A DNA stretch of 61,869 bases from Nitrosomonas sp. Its GTDB lineage: Bacteria; Pseudomonadota; Gammaproteobacteria; Burkholderiales; Nitrosomonadaceae. Shown here one piece after another: positions 11,101 to 18,638 of this stretch. The notes beneath the pieces are model-generated. The model was not told the DNA's origin. It saw only the letters and a program-made list of their open reading frames with translations, and made no database searches. The stretch is from positions 1 to 61,869 of the forward strand of contig JAJFJJ010000078.1 of assembly GCA_021774195.1 (NCBI GenBank), written 5' to 3'. The translations under genes were made by a program, and so were the position numbers. Positions within the stretch are counted from its first letter, which is position 1, and the number at the start of each line of letters is the position of its first letter.

Positions 11101-13579
11101 CATCGGCTACCGCGTAATCGGCTGTCAGGTACGCGCACTGCTGGAGCTCCTTGCTCAGCGCCAGAATAAGGTCGTAATCTTTCTCCCAGGCGTCATCTGG
11201 AAGCAGTTCGTGACCGATATAAAAAAAACGGAGTGCGGAATCATACGCCGAGGACCGCTGGGCCTTGATACCTGCCTTCAGGTTCAGGCAAGCGAATTTT
11301 CGGCGCTCGCGTGGATCCTCGATCAGCTTGCGCCCGGCGTTCAGGTGACCGACGATGTCGATGAGCCGTTCTTCGATTTCTTGGTCCGTGCCATGACGTT
11401 GCATCAACCGCCCGATCGACAGATGGACTGCTTGTTTCCGATCGGCATCAATCAGCGCATAGGCAGCCTGCTGCACCCGGTCATGCTGGAACTTGTAGGT
11501 GGGATTTGTCGCGCCGACGCCATTCCCTCCCGTGGCATCTAGGTCGATGAACTTGTAGCTCTCGTTCAGGGGAATCACCATATTGCGCTCGAACGCTTCG
11601 TTCAGCCCGATGCTGGTCTGCTGCATAGAACACTCGTGAATGATCGACAGCATCCTGAGGTCGAAGGTGTTACCGATGCACGCAGCTAGCTGAAGTGCCT
11701 GCTGTGTGGACTCACGCAGACGACGCAAGCTCGCAACCATGAAGTCGATGACGTTTTCGCCCACCTCTGAATCTCGGACCGCGTCCATGTCCCAGTCCCA
11801 ACACCCCGCCTCAGGGCTAAAGGCGATCTTCCCGTCCTCGTTCAAGCTCCTGAGCAATTCCTTGATAAAAAACGGGTTTCCCTGGGCCTTCTGGTAGATG
11901 AGATCACTCAGGGATTGCGAGCTTTTCTGGTCGCAGTGCAAAGTGTCGGCGATCAGTCGATCAACATCCGCCCGAACCAGAGGCTGCAGAGAGAGCTCGG
12001 TGAGCTCCCGCGTTTTACGAATCTGGTCGATGCGCACGCGCAGCGGATGGCTAGTATCAACCGCATTACTGCGATAGGCACCGATGACGAAAAGGTGGTT
12101 CAGCTCCCGCGCTGTAATGAGGCGTTGAATCAGGTTCAGCGTGGGAACATCGCTCCACTGCAAGTCATCCATGAAAATGACCAACGGGTGATCTTCGTCC
12201 GCGAAGACCTTGACGAAATTCAGGATGACAATCTGGAAACGATTTTGCGCCTCCGTGGGAGGAAGCTCCGGAACAGGCGGCTGCTCTCCAATGATCAATT
12301 TAAGCTCAGGCACCAAATCGATAACGAGTTGCCCGTTAGGCCCCAGTACTTCCCGCAGAGCCTCGCTCAACATGTCCAGGCGATGCCTGGACTCGCCAAG
12401 CAGCAGCTGCACAAGACTACGAAACGCCAACGAAATGGCGTGGTAGGCTGAACTCTGTTGGAACTGGTCAAACTTGCCCTGAATCAAGTGACCCCTGCCT
12501 CGAACGATCAACTTGCCGAGCTCGTTGACCAGAACAGTCTTGCCAACACCAGCGTTTCCAGATACCAGGCACAGCTCCTTTGCTCCATGGGCTACGTCGT
12601 CGAACAAGGCTTCGAGCTGTTCCATCTCAGTCTCGCGACCATAGAGTTGCTGCGGGATACGAAACTTCCGTGACACATCCGCCTGCCCCAACTCGAAGTG
12701 CCCGACCGATGTCGTACGCGCACACGCGTTGCGACAGCGCTCAAGATCAGTGATCAGACCGTAACTGCTCTGGTAGCGGCCCTCGGCGTTCTTGGACATC
12801 AGCTTAGAGACAATCCGCGACAGCGGCTCGGGCACATCGCCGATAACTTGGTGTGCCTCAAGCGGCGGTCGGCTGATATGGCAATGCACCCACTCAAGCG
12901 GATGGTCAGCTGAGAAAGGCAGTTCTCCAGTAAGCAGCTCGAAGAGCGTGACACCCAACGAATAGTAGTCGGAACGGTAGTCCAAGTCGCGATTGACCCG
13001 TCCGGTCTGCTCCGGCGATATGTAGGGCAGCGAGCCCTCCAGGCGCCTCGACAGGGTAATGCTTTGCCGCTCGCGCGAAAGCTCCGAGCAGATACCGAAG
13101 TCAATCAGGCGCAGCTCGCCCGATTCCGGCTCGATTAGAATATTGCTGGGTATGATGTCCTTGTGTACGAAGTCCTGCTCGTGCAAGTAACCGAGGATCT
13201 GCGCGAGGCGAATGGCAATCGAGTAACAGCGATCAAGCGAAAGCGGCCTGCCCTTACGCTGGGCCATGAGATCGGCCAACGAGAGTCCGAACGGCTCCAT
13301 CTCGATGGCCAGGTTGTCCTCACCATAGGTCACCAACGAATACACACGAATAACGCCGTCGATGTTGAGCTTTTCCGCGATGCGAAACTCGCGCCGAAGC
13401 TCCGCTACATCCTGTTTTTTTGGGTACGAAGCGAGCAATGTCTTGAGAATGACCTCCATACCGTCCACCTGGCGTAGCGCACGGTAAATGACCCTCGGGC
13501 CTGATTCGTGGATCAACTGCACACGCTCGAATCCCGGGATGTTTCTCGCCACGGCGTTGGTAAGACGGCTCGCCTCCAT
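8180..13579 (-). CDS. Protein kinase / AAA ATPase / TPR / GAF / nucleotide cyclase
   Basis: 1799 residues. Order of domains: Ser/Thr kinase (about 15-285) with Lys46 in VILKTL, HKDIIPSN (Asp141), DFG at 160-162 and SPEQTGR; AAA-type predicted ATPase with Walker A GNAGVGKT at 341-348 and Walker B VIFMDDLQW; a long helical TPR-like middle; GAF near 1310-1470; class III nucleotide cyclase near 1545-1720 (FADLRDFTPL, YSGDEIMALF, VVGDCVNVASR). The usual ATP-selecting Lys of adenylate cyclases is Ser here (FIDSYSGDE), so the product (cAMP, cGMP) or even activity is uncertain. It starts 3 bp after the stop of the MBL-like gene, so the two are co-transcribed. The region is much more GC-rich than the core genes, which suggests transfer. 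Role inferred: soluble integrator of a ligand signal into cyclic nucleotide output. Confidence 0.92.
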   Translation of the reverse strand: MEASRLTNAVARNIPGFERVQLIHESGPRVIYRALRQVDGMEVILKTLLASYPKKQDVAELRREFRIAEKLNIDGVIRVYSLVTYGEDNLAIEMEPFGLSLADLMAQRKGRPLSLDRCYSIAIRLAQILGYLHEQDFVHKDIIPSNILIEPESGELRLIDFGICSELSRERQSITLSRRLEGSLPYISPEQTGRVNRDLDYRSDYYSLGVTLFELLTGELPFSADHPLEWVHCHISRPPLEAHQVIGDVPEPLSRIVSKLMSKNAEGRYQSSYGLITDLERCRNACARTTSVGHFELGQADVSRKFRIPQQLYGRETEMEQLEALFDDVAHGAKELCLVSGNAGVGKTVLVNELGKLIVRGRGHLIQGKFDQFQQSSAYHAISLAFRSLVQLLLGESRHRLDMLSEALREVLGPNGQLVIDLVPELKLIIGEQPPVPELPPTEAQNRFQIVILNFVKVFADEDHPLVIFMDDLQWSDVPTLNLIQRLITARELNHLFVIGAYRSNAVDTSHPLRVRIDQIRKTRELTELSLQPLVRADVDRLIADTLHCDQKSSQSLSDLIYQKAQGNPFFIKELLRSLNEDGKIAFSPEAGCWDWDMDAVRDSEVGENVIDFMVASLRRLRESTQQALQLAACIGNTFDLRMLSIIHECSMQQTSIGLNEAFERNMVIPLNESYKFIDLDATGGNGVGATNPTYKFQHDRVQQAAYALIDADRKQAVHLSIGRLMQRHGTDQEIEERLIDIVGHLNAGRKLIEDPRERRKFACLNLKAGIKAQRSSAYDSALRFFYIGHELLPDDAWEKDYDLILALSKELQQCAYLTADYAVADEWTETMLKHARTPLVKAEILSARTRQYATIGKMRESIQAAIAGLSLLGIDLIETPGFDDIADEVAQVQVNLGGRSLSDLIDAPELTDPAAQVAIRLLMEIFPAAFLSGSGDLFPYLVLKSVNLSLCHGNSPESAFAYAAYGMLLCGALNDTALGFEYGKLAVAMNERFDDIALKSRIIYVYAMFIHHWSNHWSSMTPWFLKGIEAGYQSGDLLYLAYSAQDCIIWDPALDLETASREQRKYLAIVKDCEYQDSLDSGTLFLQMQLNFQGLTEGLYSMNDTSFDEARCVEGMRQRRFMTGIANYHIYKAEIHFFYDDYQGALEHVRVQDELIASSMSLPQLVRFYILAFLTRAGLYPDMDAAQQEETLERLQADHRQMAMWADNCPENFDHLRLLMEAELARLADRMPDALRLYEQAISAAKASEFRRDEALANELTAKYLFNVGLSKAAEGYLGAAYYLYYRWGARRKVEHLEQQFSQLLHSPLATRGGAVAMQVLAATTRVLDSAVLDMSSVVKASQTISGEIDVEQLLKTTLQIVLENAGGQKGYFVVREGKQLVIQAHSEAGRDADTSSHAVPMPVQVPGEDPLLPVSVINNVLRTGTSLVLNDATESGRFATDPYIVEHQSKSVICIPIFRHGQFRAVLYMENNLTTGAFTQERVEIVNLLSTQASISMENARLFEDQLRLTEAQQRFVPGQFLESLGHHDIAQVGLGESVAREMSVMFADLRDFTPLAERLGPHAVIDLLNQYFSRLNKPITEAGGFIDSYSGDEIMALFGRSADMAVEAGIKMWRALEDLNRELIVSGCSTLRMGLGVNTGALVLGTVGAHDRLKCSVVGDCVNVASRIEQLTKFYHAPFLIGEHTYERLRAPEAFSVRMIDRVAVKGKEQAVVLYEVLDAETPERRVAKESTQDQLSRAMERYFARDFVKAHEIFTAALAFDPEDAVLSIFAERSERYAREAPPLDWQGFEILNQK

Positions 13580-13582
13580 GCA

Positions 13583-14299
13583 TCAGACCTCGAACATACG
13601 TGCAAAGGTCGTGTGGTAGTTTTCCCGCGCGCTGTCGTGAAGTGGGCTTCCATGCCCACACAGTGCATGCCTGAAAGGCACTTTCTTCAGCCGGACGAAG
13701 TCGTCCGCCTTCGGTTCACTCTCATGAAGCCAGGCAAGGCCCAGGTTAGCGGGTACGAAGAATCCCATCTCCCTCATGGTCTCGACGGACTCATGAACAA
13801 AAAACTCGTCTGGCTCGACCCAGTTCTGTAATGCGTCACAGGCGATCATAATGCCACCCGCACGATTGAGGTGTAGGATACCCTCAGGACGCCTGGTGGT
13901 CTTGAACACAAACAAGCTGCAGTCGCCGAAAGGCATCTCACCGTCCACGACAAGCTCCTTATCGACCTTCAGGCCGTCCTGGATAGTCATTCCTGGCAGC
14001 GCCCAGAAGGTCGCCCCATAACGATCGACATAGAATGAGTCATCGATCCCATGCATATCACCGATACGGACGACATTAACCACATTACCGAGCGCTTCGA
14101 GGGCATCCAGTTCCTGGTAATCGAGCCGAACGGAGTTCACAATGGTCAGTTGATCGTCCTCTCGAACGACAGTCATGTTGCGGCTGAACTGCCACATCGA
14201 CCCAAAAAACTCGTTGCGCATAGTCCCGGTTACAAAGAAGACGTCGGCAAAGACCTCCTTGATCTCGCCGTGCGGCATAGCATCTGGAAATTCACTCAT
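13583..14299 (-). CDS. MBL-fold-like hypothetical protein, partner of the kinase/cyclase
   Basis: 238 residues from ATG 14299, which has GAAGGGA at ideal spacing. The longer frame to 14371 begins inside repeat C and is not credible. The order VRIGDMHGIDDSFYVDRYG (about 92-110), ILHLNRAGGIMIACDALQNW and CGHGSPL near the C terminus recalls metallo-beta-lactamase-fold proteins that have a degenerate HxHxDH motif, so catalysis is doubtful. It may sense or process the ligand for the downstream kinase/cyclase, with which it forms a two-gene operon (3-bp gap). That role is inference from context. High GC like its partner. Confidence 0.6.
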   Translation of the reverse strand: MSEFPDAMPHGEIKEVFADVFFVTGTMRNEFFGSMWQFSRNMTVVREDDQLTIVNSVRLDYQELDALEALGNVVNVVRIGDMHGIDDSFYVDRYGATFWALPGMTIQDGLKVDKELVVDGEMPFGDCSLFVFKTTRRPEGILHLNRAGGIMIACDALQNWVEPDEFFVHESVETMREMGFFVPANLGLAWLHESEPKADDFVRLKKVPFRHALCGHGSPLHDSARENYHTTFARMFEV

Positions 14300-14357
14300 A
14301 ATCGGTCCCTTCAGTACGTTGCAAAAATGGCATTCGGCACAGCAAACCGGAGGCTGG

Positions 14358-14863
14358 CCTGAATATTGCACCAGTTGCTGGAATTTTAATGCCGAGCTGT
14401 TTCGAATTGAGCGTGCTCGTGACCGGAGGCGCAGTTATTCTGCGCTAACGGGTTCATGTGCGTTCAATTCAAAATAAAGCAAGTTAAAGATCAGTAAGTG
14501 AAACCTTAGGCACAAGCTATAGTTTCATCAAAATCGCTAAAAGCTAACCAGTATAAGGCATGCAAGCTAGTACTCCGTCTACTTGATATTGACGAATACA
14601 GTTAGCTTTTCAGCGTTACTGGCAAGGCAGGTTTCGCTGACAATGGTCATTCCCTTGTCAAGAGACCTAACGCCGCCAGTGGCGTTGAAAAGCTAACCCG
14701 CAGGGCGATCACAAAATGTCCCGTCACCGCGTTGCAGCACTTGCCAAGGGAATAACCATTGTCTGCGTGCTGCGTCTTGCGACAAAACATCTTGTAATCG
14801 CTGTATTCGTCAATATCAAGTAGACGGAGTACTAGAATATAGCGTACTGGTGCGACATTCAGG
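14358..14863. repeat. Repeat C, copy C1, interrupted by repeat A
   Basis: Repeat C has ends CCTGAATATTGCACCAG and the (imperfect) inverse CTGGTGCGACATTCAGG. Without the inserted repeat A (14570-14832) C1 is about 241 bp, matching C2 (242 bp). CTAG follows the right end and CTGG precedes the left end, suggesting a 4-bp CTAG target duplication. The right flank CTAG supplies the stop codon of the gamma-glutamylcyclotransferase-like gene. Confidence 0.8.
14570..14832. repeat. Repeat A, copy A1 (263-bp three-way-junction element)
   Basis: The outer arms (14570-14601 and 14801-14832) are perfect 32-bp inverted repeats starting GTACTCCGTC. Inside lie two further long imperfect hairpins, 14601-14697 (GTTAGCTTTTCAGCG ... 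CGTTGAAAAGCTAAC) and 14705-14801 (GCGATCACAAAATGT ... ACATCTTGTAATCGC). The element is flanked by TA, or by CTAG if the ends are read as part of the target. Inserted within C1. Confidence 0.85.
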
Positions 14864-15652
14864 CTAGTCATACACATAACGACCGACGTAGCGGTACTCC
14901 GCGTTGTATTCGTGCAGGTAGGCATTGAGGTACCTGCGGCCAGCTGCGGAGATCAATCCACGCTTCACATCCTTGAGCGTCTCGTTGCCATCACTGGTGT
15001 CGAGTCGCTTGAGATGGAACAGGGTCATGTCCTTGCCACCAAACAGTTCATGCAGGCAATCAAGTTCACTGCGTGCACCTTTCATATCAAACACGGCCCC
15101 GGCGAGTGCTGTGTAGAGCGGATATTGGCTGAGCGTCTCCCGGTTGAACACCGACTCGGGTCGATTGGGCCGCTGAAAAGGCGGGTAACCCATGTCGCTT
15201 TGGACAGGATGCTGACGGAGCTTGTCGATATAGGCCTTGTCCAACCCCGCACGGGTTGCCCCTTTCAGGAGGATATTGAGGTAACGCCTCGTGGGTAGGC
15301 AGCTGTCATCCAGATAGGAGGGGATACCGACATAGGTGAGCGCACGCTTCGGCCCGCGGGCCGTCTCCAACTCGACTTCGATCCGCTCGTAGCCAACGCC
15401 ACAGGACTCCACCACGTCCAGCAAAGGCAGATGCTCATCCTCACAGAGATGCAACAGACCATGAACCTGGTCTGCACCATCATCGGAGGGATGGATATTG
15501 CCGACACCGCCCTCGTGGCGGAACCAGTGGCGCACGTTGAACAGCAGATTCCAGCCGTGCAGTATGGCCCGTTCCGACGATAGCGGTTCTACTCCTTTGC
15601 TCTGCAGGGAGATCAGATTCAGATTTGAGCCGTAGCCAAAATAATGAAACAT
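14864..15652 (-). CDS. Gamma-glutamylcyclotransferase-like protein
   Basis: 262 residues. The N terminus FGYGSNL is the substrate-binding loop of the gamma-glutamylcyclotransferase (GGCT/AIG2/ChaC) fold. An acidic residue in VVESCGVGYERIEV matches the catalytic Glu position followed by the Y-x-R pattern. Family members cleave gamma-glutamyl amino acids to 5-oxoproline, but plant and bacterial relatives have diverse substrates. It lies 37 bp downstream of the phosphoesterase gene on the same strand and is probably co-transcribed. Its TAG stop falls in the CTAG next to repeat C, so the insertion sits exactly at the gene end. Fold likely; substrate unknown. Confidence 0.75.
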   Translation of the reverse strand: MFHYFGYGSNLNLISLQSKGVEPLSSERAILHGWNLLFNVRHWFRHEGGVGNIHPSDDGADQVHGLLHLCEDEHLPLLDVVESCGVGYERIEVELETARGPKRALTYVGIPSYLDDSCLPTRRYLNILLKGATRAGLDKAYIDKLRQHPVQSDMGYPPFQRPNRPESVFNRETLSQYPLYTALAGAVFDMKGARSELDCLHELFGGKDMTLFHLKRLDTSDGNETLKDVKRGLISAAGRRYLNAYLHEYNAEYRYVGRYVYD

Positions 15653-15689
15653 GTGGCTCGTTATTCAGGTGCATTGCGCATTAGCAAAG

Positions 15690-18077
15690 TCAACAACTCC
15701 CCCCGTACCGCTTCACCGCAGCGCGGATCATGCCATACAACGACTCCAGGCTGGTTGCCCTTGCAAGGATATCCTCGGAAATCCTCTGGGCCTCCGTTGC
15801 ACCTAGTTTGTCTGCAAGAAGGGATGATATCAGGCGAGGTGCCATCAAGCGGTGCAGGTCGTGCAGCGGCACGTCCCGTCCGGGTCGGTCGTCGGGTGGA
15901 AAGGCCTTGTCGTAGGGTGGCGTGAAGTCCGGCGAGTTGTTGCGAGCAGACGACTCCAGAAACACACCCTCGAAGGTCGGCGCATGGTTGGTCCGTTCAC
16001 CCAATCCCCAGCGCGACTTGGGGATGCCGTACCAGTGGAGCAAAGTGGCCAAGAAAGAGGTTGCGTCATAAGCAACGGGGGTCTCGGAACTGAACACAGT
16101 GTTTTCCTTGATCCAAGGTGAGACCAGGATGGTCGGCACCCTCACACCCATCAGATCGAATCGGAAACCGTCTTTGACATCATTCGGATAGGGATTTTCA
16201 GCATAGGGCGGCGGCATATGGTCGTAGATACCACCGTGCTCATCGAAGGTGATGACTAGCAGAGTTTCATCCCAATTGGGGCTGGCTTTCAACACGTTGT
16301 AGATCTCGTTTAGTGCTCTTTCACCCGGGACCAGATCCCCTCCGGGATGGTAGGAGGTAGTACCTGACATTGCGATCCAGACCGGCTCAAGGTAGCTGAA
16401 CGCCGGTAGGGTGCCCGCTTTCGCATCCGCCTTGAATTGGTCGATGTTCCCGACATAGTCCGATCTGTTTTTGTCCACCGAGGGAATCTGTCCGTCCAGA
16501 AACAGGTGATAAGTGAACACAAAGTCCATCCATTCAACGGAGTTATAGATCTTCCAATCCGTGATACCGTTGCTCCACAGCGCCTTGAAGATCGACGGAC
16601 GATGGGCCGATTTCGGCCAATAGTGATACTCCGGTCCGTTCTGGAAATTGTTGAGCATGCAAAAGGAAGATCCAGTCAGGGAAAAAGCTCGGTTGACGTC
16701 GGTGCCGCCCGGCATCGAACTGAACCATTCATCCGATACAGCGAAATGCTTGGCGAGACCATTCAAGACCGGCAGCTGTTCGGGGCTATAGGTCTCCATT
16801 ACCTGACTAGTGCCGTTGTTCCATATAAAGCCCCCCATATTCGGCTCGGTGCGACGCTCATAACTGAGCCAGTTCTTATAGAACAGCTGCCGCATCACAT
16901 CGGAGTTGTCATGGTAAGGGTCCTGGTCGAGCAACTCCAGCAGGTAGTCCGTACTCAACTTGCCGTCCTGGTACTTGCTCAGGTAGACCTTCTTGTCCTC
17001 GGTCTCCCCCTCATTAAAGTAATCGGTGCTGGCGCCCTTGAACGACGGATCACGGGAACCAATGAAGTGAACGCCTCCTTGTTCGCTTTTCTCGTACAGC
17101 CAGCCGCACACATGATCGAAGGATCGGTTCTCAATCATGTAGTAGACCACGTGTTTGATCTTCGTGCGCATAAAGTCAATCGTCCCGGGCGTCTCTTTGA
17201 ATTGCTCCCGCACGGGAATCGGTGTCTGCACTCCGAGCAGAGTGGTGCGCTCTGTGAATGTATCCGGCAGAGCACCCCATTTGACTGGCCCGCACAACGG
17301 GTCTTCGCTCTTTGGATCGAAGTTCCAGAGCCGATAGCTTCTGTCGGCAGGAACCCAGTCAAGGATGTAGTTACCGATGGCGACCAACTGGTGTGTAGCA
17401 TCGATCGAGTCCCAGCGCCCTTCCTGGATCACCGGCCTCTCCAATGGTATCTTGCTCTGCGCATCGAAGCTCCACAACCAGTACTCGCCGGTTTCGGGCA
17501 AACGGTCGAGAACGTAGCCTCCGATGGGTATCAACTCGTGCCCCAACTGAATCGTCTCGAAGGCGCCCTGCGGAGTGTAGGGCACCGGCAAGGGGTCAGC
17601 GCGGTGCGGGGTATTAGGCGCGGGATCGAAGTTCCAAAGTTGGAACGTTCCTCTTCCCTCCGTGGGAATAAAGTTGAGTATGAAATTGTCGAGCGGTACG
17701 AGTACCAGCGCCTTGTCCTCGTCGTATTTCTCCTGACCACCTTGCGGATTGCCGAAGTCAACGCGACCGTGCCAAAACTTGGTCTTCGGCCACACCCCCT
17801 TCTGGACAGCCTCACTTGCCAAGGGATCGCGGTTTTCGGGGTCGAATTCAAAAAGCCGGTACGGGTAGCAGGGGTAGTAATTCTCGAGGTCCAACGGACC
17901 CCACTCAAGCAGGTAGCTGCCAATACAGGCCAATTGGCTCTTCGCATCGAACCTGGCCTTTGGGTCTAGGGGAACTGGCGTTAGCAGATCCGCGCTGTCA
18001 CAATCGAACCTCCAGACCTCGTATGCATCATCCTCGGAGTTACGACTGATGATAAAATCGTTGTTCTTCGCATCCAT
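15690..18077 (-). CDS. Phospholipase C/acid phosphatase-type phosphoesterase with N-terminal WxFD repeats
   Basis: 795 residues. Residues about 305-780 are a phosphoesterase of the bacterial phospholipase C / AcpA family: HVVYYMIENRSFDHV near 312-326, SSMPGGTDVNRAFS, ITFDEHGGIYDHMPPP near 610, and GVRVPTILVSPWI. The first 280 residues hold about four units of 50-60 residues, each with a pattern like IGNYILDWVP ... YRLWNFDPK ... DPL. This looks like a beta-propeller-like or carbohydrate/surface-binding module and is unusual for the family. No signal peptide or Tat motif is seen, although relatives are exported. GAGGATTTTGC before ATG 18077 supports the start. GC-rich, first gene of a two-gene operon. 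Confidence 0.88.
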   Translation of the reverse strand: MDAKNNDFIISRNSEDDAYEVWRFDCDSADLLTPVPLDPKARFDAKSQLACIGSYLLEWGPLDLENYYPCYPYRLFEFDPENRDPLASEAVQKGVWPKTKFWHGRVDFGNPQGGQEKYDEDKALVLVPLDNFILNFIPTEGRGTFQLWNFDPAPNTPHRADPLPVPYTPQGAFETIQLGHELIPIGGYVLDRLPETGEYWLWSFDAQSKIPLERPVIQEGRWDSIDATHQLVAIGNYILDWVPADRSYRLWNFDPKSEDPLCGPVKWGALPDTFTERTTLLGVQTPIPVREQFKETPGTIDFMRTKIKHVVYYMIENRSFDHVCGWLYEKSEQGGVHFIGSRDPSFKGASTDYFNEGETEDKKVYLSKYQDGKLSTDYLLELLDQDPYHDNSDVMRQLFYKNWLSYERRTEPNMGGFIWNNGTSQVMETYSPEQLPVLNGLAKHFAVSDEWFSSMPGGTDVNRAFSLTGSSFCMLNNFQNGPEYHYWPKSAHRPSIFKALWSNGITDWKIYNSVEWMDFVFTYHLFLDGQIPSVDKNRSDYVGNIDQFKADAKAGTLPAFSYLEPVWIAMSGTTSYHPGGDLVPGERALNEIYNVLKASPNWDETLLVITFDEHGGIYDHMPPPYAENPYPNDVKDGFRFDLMGVRVPTILVSPWIKENTVFSSETPVAYDATSFLATLLHWYGIPKSRWGLGERTNHAPTFEGVFLESSARNNSPDFTPPYDKAFPPDDRPGRDVPLHDLHRLMAPRLISSLLADKLGATEAQRISEDILARATSLESLYGMIRAAVKRYGGSC

Positions 18078-18137
18078 GCAAAATCCTCGCGTTAATTAGC
18101 CCAATAAGCCAGTTTCCAGTTCATGACGAAGCACTAG

Positions 18138-18379
18138 CCTGAATATTGCACCAGCACGCTATATTTTAGCTTGCAAACCTTACATTTGTTGGCTTTCAGC
18201 AATTTTGATGAAAATACAGTTTGTACCCAAGGTTTCACTTACCGATTTTTAACTTGCACAGTTTTGAATTGAACACACATATGCCCGTTAGCGCAGAATA
18301 ACTGTGCCTCCGGTCGCGAGCACGCTCAATTCAAAACAGCTCGGCTGTTAAAACTCCAGCAACTGGTGCAATATTCAGA
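18138..18379. repeat. Repeat C, copy C2 (inverted relative to C1)
   Basis: 242 bp with ends CCTGAATATTGCACCAG and CTGGTGCAATATTCAG, bordered on both sides by CTAG (18134-18137 and 18380-18383). This is the clearest intact copy. The inner part holds the hairpin GCGCAGAATAACTGTGC. The rest of the gap, 18384-18638, shows no gene that I recognise. Confidence 0.85.
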
Positions 18380-18638
18380 CTAGGAGTCTGTACTACCTGT
18401 CGCAGCTATTGTGTACTCATGCCGCTACTGGGTTCCAAAGCGAAAATAGGTAACGTTAATACTGGGTATTGTGCGGCGGATTTTTCCCATGTGCCGATTC
18501 GAACTCAAGCGTGAGCAGATGACATCGAGCAGCTTATTCATAACCTACCTCTATCTCATCGACAATGAATGTACTGGAAGCCGGATTAGCTGTCAAGCGA
18601 CTGACGAACAATAAGAAAATCACGTCATTTCGACTCAA

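Noticed and set aside
8315-12913. Many plus-strand frames of 70-178 codons opposite the kinase/cyclase gene
   Set aside because: Shadows of the large GC-rich minus-strand gene; no motif or plausible start.
14300-14371. Extended N terminus of the MBL-like protein (24 more codons, Cys-rich)
   Set aside because: It starts within repeat C; the Met at 14299 has a good ribosome site and begins the coherent domain.
16437-17969. A 510-codon open frame on the plus strand, antisense to the phosphoesterase gene
   Set aside because: It is the mirror of a GC-rich gene whose codon bias leaves the opposite frame open. The minus-strand protein has clear family motifs, the plus-strand one has none and no ribosome site.
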